This document shows, in pieces, positions 61,016-64,000 of a stretch of 64,000 bases of DNA. The notes below the pieces were generated by a model. That model did not search any database, was not told where the DNA came from, and saw only the letters and a program-made list of their open reading frames with translations. Origin of the DNA: JABMQW01 sp964439935 (GTDB taxonomy: Bacteria; Fidelibacterota; Marinisomatia; Marinisomatales; TCS56); contig CAYTPW010000014.1 in the NCBI GenBank assembly GCA_964439935.1, positions 20,034 to 84,033 of the forward strand, in the 5' to 3' direction. Made by a program: the position numbers and the translations under genes. Position 1 is the first letter of the stretch. The number at the start of each line of letters is the position of its first letter.

Positions 61016-62266
61016 GTGAGATACATAATTACTTGCTTGATGCTGGTTAATTTGTTGTCCTCTCAAAAATTACTGATCCCCATGGATCAGATCCAAAAAG
61101 ACCATTTGAAAACATATGGAATTGCCTATTGGATACTGGAACGTGAGATCAATGTGGAATGGCTTCTCAATTACCGGGGTGGTTCATTTTTAGTCGATTC
61201 ATATGATATAATCCAACAGGAATGTCGTATTCGGGGTGTTTCATTTGAAGCGATAGATCCAAGTGCACTGATCAACATTTACGGTGAAATCGAAAATAGT
61301 AATATGGATATCGTTTTACTGGAAAAAGCACCCCGCATCGCCATATACACACCACCAGGTAAACAACCCTGGGATGATGCGGTAACCCTCGCTTTGACGT
61401 ATGCTGAAATCCCCTATGAAACATTATGGGATCGCGAAGTACTGTCCGCGCAATTGGACCGATTTGACTGGTTACACTTGCATCATGAAGATTTCACTGG
61501 CCAGTATGGAAAATTTTATCGCAACTATAGTAATGCAGGTTGGTATATCGAACAACAGCAACATTTTGAAGCAATGGCAGTCAATCTGGGATTCGCTTCG
61601 GTTCATGAAGAAAAAAAGGCTGTTGCAATAGCCATCAAAAATTATGTGCGCCAGGGAGGCTTTCTTTTCGCCATGTGCTCTGCAACTGATTCCTATGATA
61701 TTGCGCTTGCCATGGAAGGTTTCGATGGCGTCGCGAGCATATATGACGGGACGCCGCCCGATCCACAGGCACAAGCCAAGCTGGATTATACCAAAACATT
61801 TGCTTTCACCGATTTCAAAATAATCATTGATCCACTGGTTTATGAATATTCCGATATTGATTTCCCCCCCAGTAATAATCCTGTTACGCGGGGGGCCGAG
61901 CGTGATTATTTTACCCTGTTTGAATTTTCAGCCAAATATGATCCGGTGCCAACCATGCTAACTCAGGATCATGTGGCAGCAGTAAAAGGGTTCATGGGGC
62001 AGTCAACCGGGTTTCACCGATCAAAAGTCAAAAAACATATTGTCATTATGGGGGAAGATCCTGCTTCGGATCAAGTCAAATACCTGCACGGTAATTATGG
62101 CAAGGGAACATTTACATTTTTGGGTGGGCATGACCCTGAAGATTACCAGCATTTCGTAGGGGACCCGCCGACCGATTTATCACTGCATCGCAATTCTCCC
62201 GGGTACCGATTGATTTTGAACAATGTTCTGTTCCCCGCAGCACGTAAAAAAGAACGCAAGACCTGA
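61016..62266 (+). CDS. AsnB-like hypothetical protein with amidotransferase-type fold
   Basis: A 416-residue protein starting at GTG 61016, 1 base after the TPR stop, with a signal (RYIITCLMLVNLLSS). It begins KLLIPMDQIQKDHLKTYGIAYWIL, a family often annotated asparagine synthetase B in Bacteroidota, but no AsnB ATP site or N-terminal Cys amidotransferase triad is visible. The middle has LHLHHEDFTGQYGKF, GGFLFAMCSATDSYDIAL and GKGTFTFLGGHDPEDYQH, which look like class I amidotransferase-like loops. The Cys in FAMCSATD is a candidate nucleophile. Being secreted argues against the amino-acid-synthesis name. Confidence 0.8.
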   Translation: MRYIITCLMLVNLLSSQKLLIPMDQIQKDHLKTYGIAYWILEREINVEWLLNYRGGSFLVDSYDIIQQECRIRGVSFEAIDPSALINIYGEIENSNMDIVLLEKAPRIAIYTPPGKQPWDDAVTLALTYAEIPYETLWDREVLSAQLDRFDWLHLHHEDFTGQYGKFYRNYSNAGWYIEQQQHFEAMAVNLGFASVHEEKKAVAIAIKNYVRQGGFLFAMCSATDSYDIALAMEGFDGVASIYDGTPPDPQAQAKLDYTKTFAFTDFKIIIDPLVYEYSDIDFPPSNNPVTRGAERDYFTLFEFSAKYDPVPTMLTQDHVAAVKGFMGQSTGFHRSKVKKHIVIMGEDPASDQVKYLHGNYGKGTFTFLGGHDPEDYQHFVGDPPTDLSLHRNSPGYRLILNNVLFPAARKKERKT

Positions 62267-62335
62267 TCACAACAGACTGAAACCTTTTCCTGCTCGACAC
62301 GTAGACAGGTAAGAAATAACTACGGAAGCTGAATC

Positions 62336-62524
62336 ATGGAATGCAATTTAGGGAAAATCGATCGACTGCTAAGGGTCACAATTGGAATTGTACTAATCGG
62401 ATTAGGATTATATTTTAATAATTGGTTGGGTATCATAGGATTAGTACCCCTTCTAACCGGACTGTTTTGCTGGTGTGCTCTTTATGTGCCTCTGAAAATT
62501 AATACCACTAATAACAATACCTGA
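62336..62524 (+). CDS. DUF2892 inner-membrane protein
   Basis: A 62-residue protein of the YgaP-like DUF2892 type: LGKIDRLLRVTIGIVLIGLGL, NWLGIIGLVPLLTGLFCWCAL. Two hydrophobic helices and the Cys-x-Cys pair near the end are typical. In E. coli the related YgaP C-domain is a membrane anchor of a rhodanese. Here it stands alone. It is followed by a terminator. Confidence 0.85.
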   Translation: MECNLGKIDRLLRVTIGIVLIGLGLYFNNWLGIIGLVPLLTGLFCWCALYVPLKINTTNNNT

Positions 62525-62547
62525 TTCAGATTTATAGTATCAAAACC

Positions 62548-62572
62548 AGCCGGATAAGAGTCCGGCTTTTTT
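62548..62572 (+). terminator. Intrinsic terminator after DUF2892 gene
   Basis: AGCCGGA (62548-62554) pairs with TCCGGCT (62561-62567) over a 6-base loop, followed by a run of T. Confidence 0.85.
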
Positions 62573-62628
62573 ATTGGTTGCCAGGGCGACATCATTTAAA
62601 CTTTAATGGATAAACGCAAAGGTTAAAT

Positions 62629-63021
62629 ATGAAAACCATTCAGGTAAATACTTCCGAACGAATCGATTTTATTGATATAACCGGTGAAGTCCGGGCTTAC
62701 GTCAATACAGTTAATGTGTCCAGTGGTACAATAATCATTTACGTCCCGCATACTACTTGCGGCATCACCATTAATGAACATGCAGACCCGGACGTTGTTC
62801 GGGATATCAAAATGCAATTGACAAAGCTGGTGCCGCCCAATGCCGGTTATCAGCACTATGAAGGAAATTCAGACAGTCATATCAAGACCAGTCTGGTCGG
62901 CGCTTCAGAAACAGTAATTATTGAGAATAACCAATTAGTACTCGGCACCTGGCAGGGTATTTTCCTGTGTGATTTTGACGGTCCCCGTACTCGCAAGGTG
63001 TATTTGAAGATTACCGATTGA
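62629..63021 (+). CDS. yjbQ: YjbQ family protein (secondary thiamine-phosphate synthase type)
   Basis: A 130-residue UPF0047 protein: VPHTTCGITINEHADPDVVRD in parts, then GNSDSHIKTSLVGASETV and GTWQGIFLCDFDGPR. These are the conserved active-site regions. E. coli YjbQ has weak thiamine-phosphate synthase activity in vitro; its true role is open. It has its own promoter after a terminator and precedes the DapF homologue by 67 bases. Confidence 0.93.
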   Translation: MKTIQVNTSERIDFIDITGEVRAYVNTVNVSSGTIIIYVPHTTCGITINEHADPDVVRDIKMQLTKLVPPNAGYQHYEGNSDSHIKTSLVGASETVIIENNQLVLGTWQGIFLCDFDGPRTRKVYLKITD

Positions 63022-63088
63022 AAATATAATTTTGGCAACATCAAATTGTCGTTTCACAACCGTATGAAAACCAAATTGAAACTGTAAA

Positions 63089-63940
63089 ATGCAGTTTTAT
63101 AAGTACACTGCTCTAGGCAATGATTATATCGTTATCGATCCGTCGGACTTGGTAACCGAACTGACACCCGAACAGATTATCTGCGTTTGTCACCCCCATT
63201 ACGGAGTAGGTTCGGATGGTTTACTGATCGGACCGTATAAATCAGAACGATGCACATACGGGCTGCGGCTGTTCAATCCCGACGGAAGTGAGTTTGAAAA
63301 AAGTGGCAATGGATTGCGCATATTCGGGCGCTACTTGTGGGACCGGAAACTTGTCGGTAAACATGAATTTACTGTAGATACACCCGGTGGTGTTGTTCAG
63401 GTAGGGATTTTGAAAAACGGTAGCCAAGTGAGAGTGGCAATGGGACAGATCAGTTTTGATAGTACTATTATTCCGGTGGAAGGTCCGCACCGGGAAGTAA
63501 TAAATGAAACACTGGAAATTGATGGCCGGACTTATCGTTACTGCACCGCTTCAATCGGTAATCCCCATTGCGTGGTTGTTGCTGATAAAGTGAGCGCTGA
63601 TTTAGCGAAATCAGTCGGTCCGGTCTTTGAGACAGCTGCCCGCTTCCCGAATCGTACCAACGTGCAGTTCCTGGAAGTGATTGATCGCAACAATATCCGA
63701 ATCGAGATTTGGGAACGGGGCGTAGGTTACACCCTGGCTTCCGGCAGCAGCAGTTGTGCGGCGGCTGCAGTTGCTCACCGGTTGGATTACTGTGATCAGC
63801 AGATCACTGTTAATAATGCCGGTGGTAAAATTATGATAGAAATTGATCCAGATTATTCGATTATAATGACTGGCCCGGTTAGTAAAATCTGCAGCGGTGA
63901 AATAGCTTCAGAAATGTTTTTCTCAATCTCCAACCAGTAG
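63089..63940 (+). CDS. dapF: DapF-like epimerase with both catalytic cysteines changed to serine
   Basis: A 283-residue protein with the two-domain DapF fold: FYKYTALGNDYIVID at the start, FNPDGSEFEKSGNGLRIFG, GNPHCVVVAD, RTNVQFLEV and ERGVGYTLASGSSSCAAAAV. In true diaminopimelate epimerases the catalytic pair is Cys73 and Cys217 (E. coli), in CGNG and ACGTGAC. Here they are S72 and S218. A nearby Cys223 is not in the catalytic place. All binding motifs around are kept, so it is a maintained subfamily, not a dead gene. It may be an epimerase with other chemistry or substrate. The dapF label is by homology only. Confidence 0.75.
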   Translation: MQFYKYTALGNDYIVIDPSDLVTELTPEQIICVCHPHYGVGSDGLLIGPYKSERCTYGLRLFNPDGSEFEKSGNGLRIFGRYLWDRKLVGKHEFTVDTPGGVVQVGILKNGSQVRVAMGQISFDSTIIPVEGPHREVINETLEIDGRTYRYCTASIGNPHCVVVADKVSADLAKSVGPVFETAARFPNRTNVQFLEVIDRNNIRIEIWERGVGYTLASGSSSCAAAAVAHRLDYCDQQITVNNAGGKIMIEIDPDYSIIMTGPVSKICSGEIASEMFFSISNQ

Positions 63941-64000
63941 TTGTGAATACTATAATATTTAGGATGCTAGGGCAATAGCAGGATCATTTCTTAGCTTTAT

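Noticed and set aside
1..64000. CRISPR array or restriction/defence island
   Set aside because: No regularly spaced repeats and no cas, restriction or toxin genes were seen.

Overview
The window comes from a flagellated, Gram-negative-type bacterium that most resembles the FCB superphylum (the Calditrichota / Neomarinimicrobiota / KSB1 side, rather than classic Bacteroidota). The reasons are an NPFN-type C-terminal sorting domain on a secreted propeller, DUF5916, DUF4159 and DUF4175 proteins, a repeat lipoprotein with MPDGSTITV cores, and a large flagellar locus. The exact phylum cannot be fixed from the sequence alone. I saw no integrase, transposase, CRISPR array or rRNA.

Region 1 (1-13840, minus strand) is a flagellar basal-body and export operon. 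In transcription order it runs: HDOD protein, a CxC small protein, a FapA-like DUF342 protein, a REC-GAF-degenerate GGDEF protein, an NtrC-type sigma-54 activator with a GAFTNA loop, flgB, flgC, an unknown 96-residue protein, fliE, fliF, fliG, fliH, fliI, fliJ, a MotE-like gene and the start of fliK, which runs off the left edge.

Region 2 (14469-22156, plus) holds two giant tandem hybrid histidine kinases with many PAS/GAF modules, probably related by duplication. Region 3 (22819-33420, minus) is the filament locus: a FlgM-like protein with two FlgM-type helices, an FlgN-like chaperone, flaG, fliD, fliS, three short flagellin paralogues, a small HTH gene co-transcribed with one flagellin, and two glycosyltransferase genes that may decorate the filament. 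All three flagellins have good sigma-28 promoters. Their leaders share a small hairpin that shows AGGA in its loop, plus an ACGGAGG Shine-Dalgarno. The stem carries a compensatory base change between paralogues. This matches the arrangement expected for CsrA control of flagellin translation.

Region 4 (33627-43717) holds secreted and envelope proteins: a SUMF1-like protein, a three-repeat lipoprotein, a 41-residue membrane microprotein, an OB-fold lipoprotein and a DUF5916 protein. It ends in a cobalamin riboswitch that controls a BtuB-like TonB receptor and a secreted beta-propeller that may be a BtuG analogue carrying a T9SS-type tail.

Region 5 (43735-54748, mainly minus) is mixed housekeeping: adenosine deaminase, a winged-helix regulator with its palindromes, tRNA-Asn, a sodium/solute symporter with a small two-helix partner, a HIT protein, an EF-G-like GTPase, mannose-1-phosphate guanylyltransferase, an Ig-like lipoprotein and SfsA. 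Region 6 (55031-63940, plus) has a tight four-gene operon of unknown function (DUF4159, DUF4175, TPR, AsnB-like), then DUF2892, YjbQ and a DapF homologue in which both catalytic cysteines are serine.

The best candidates for undescribed biology are the flagellin leader RNA switch, the riboswitch-BtuB-propeller unit, the cysteine-free DapF homologue, the tandem-FlgM protein, the 41-residue membrane protein and the DUF4159/DUF4175 operon.
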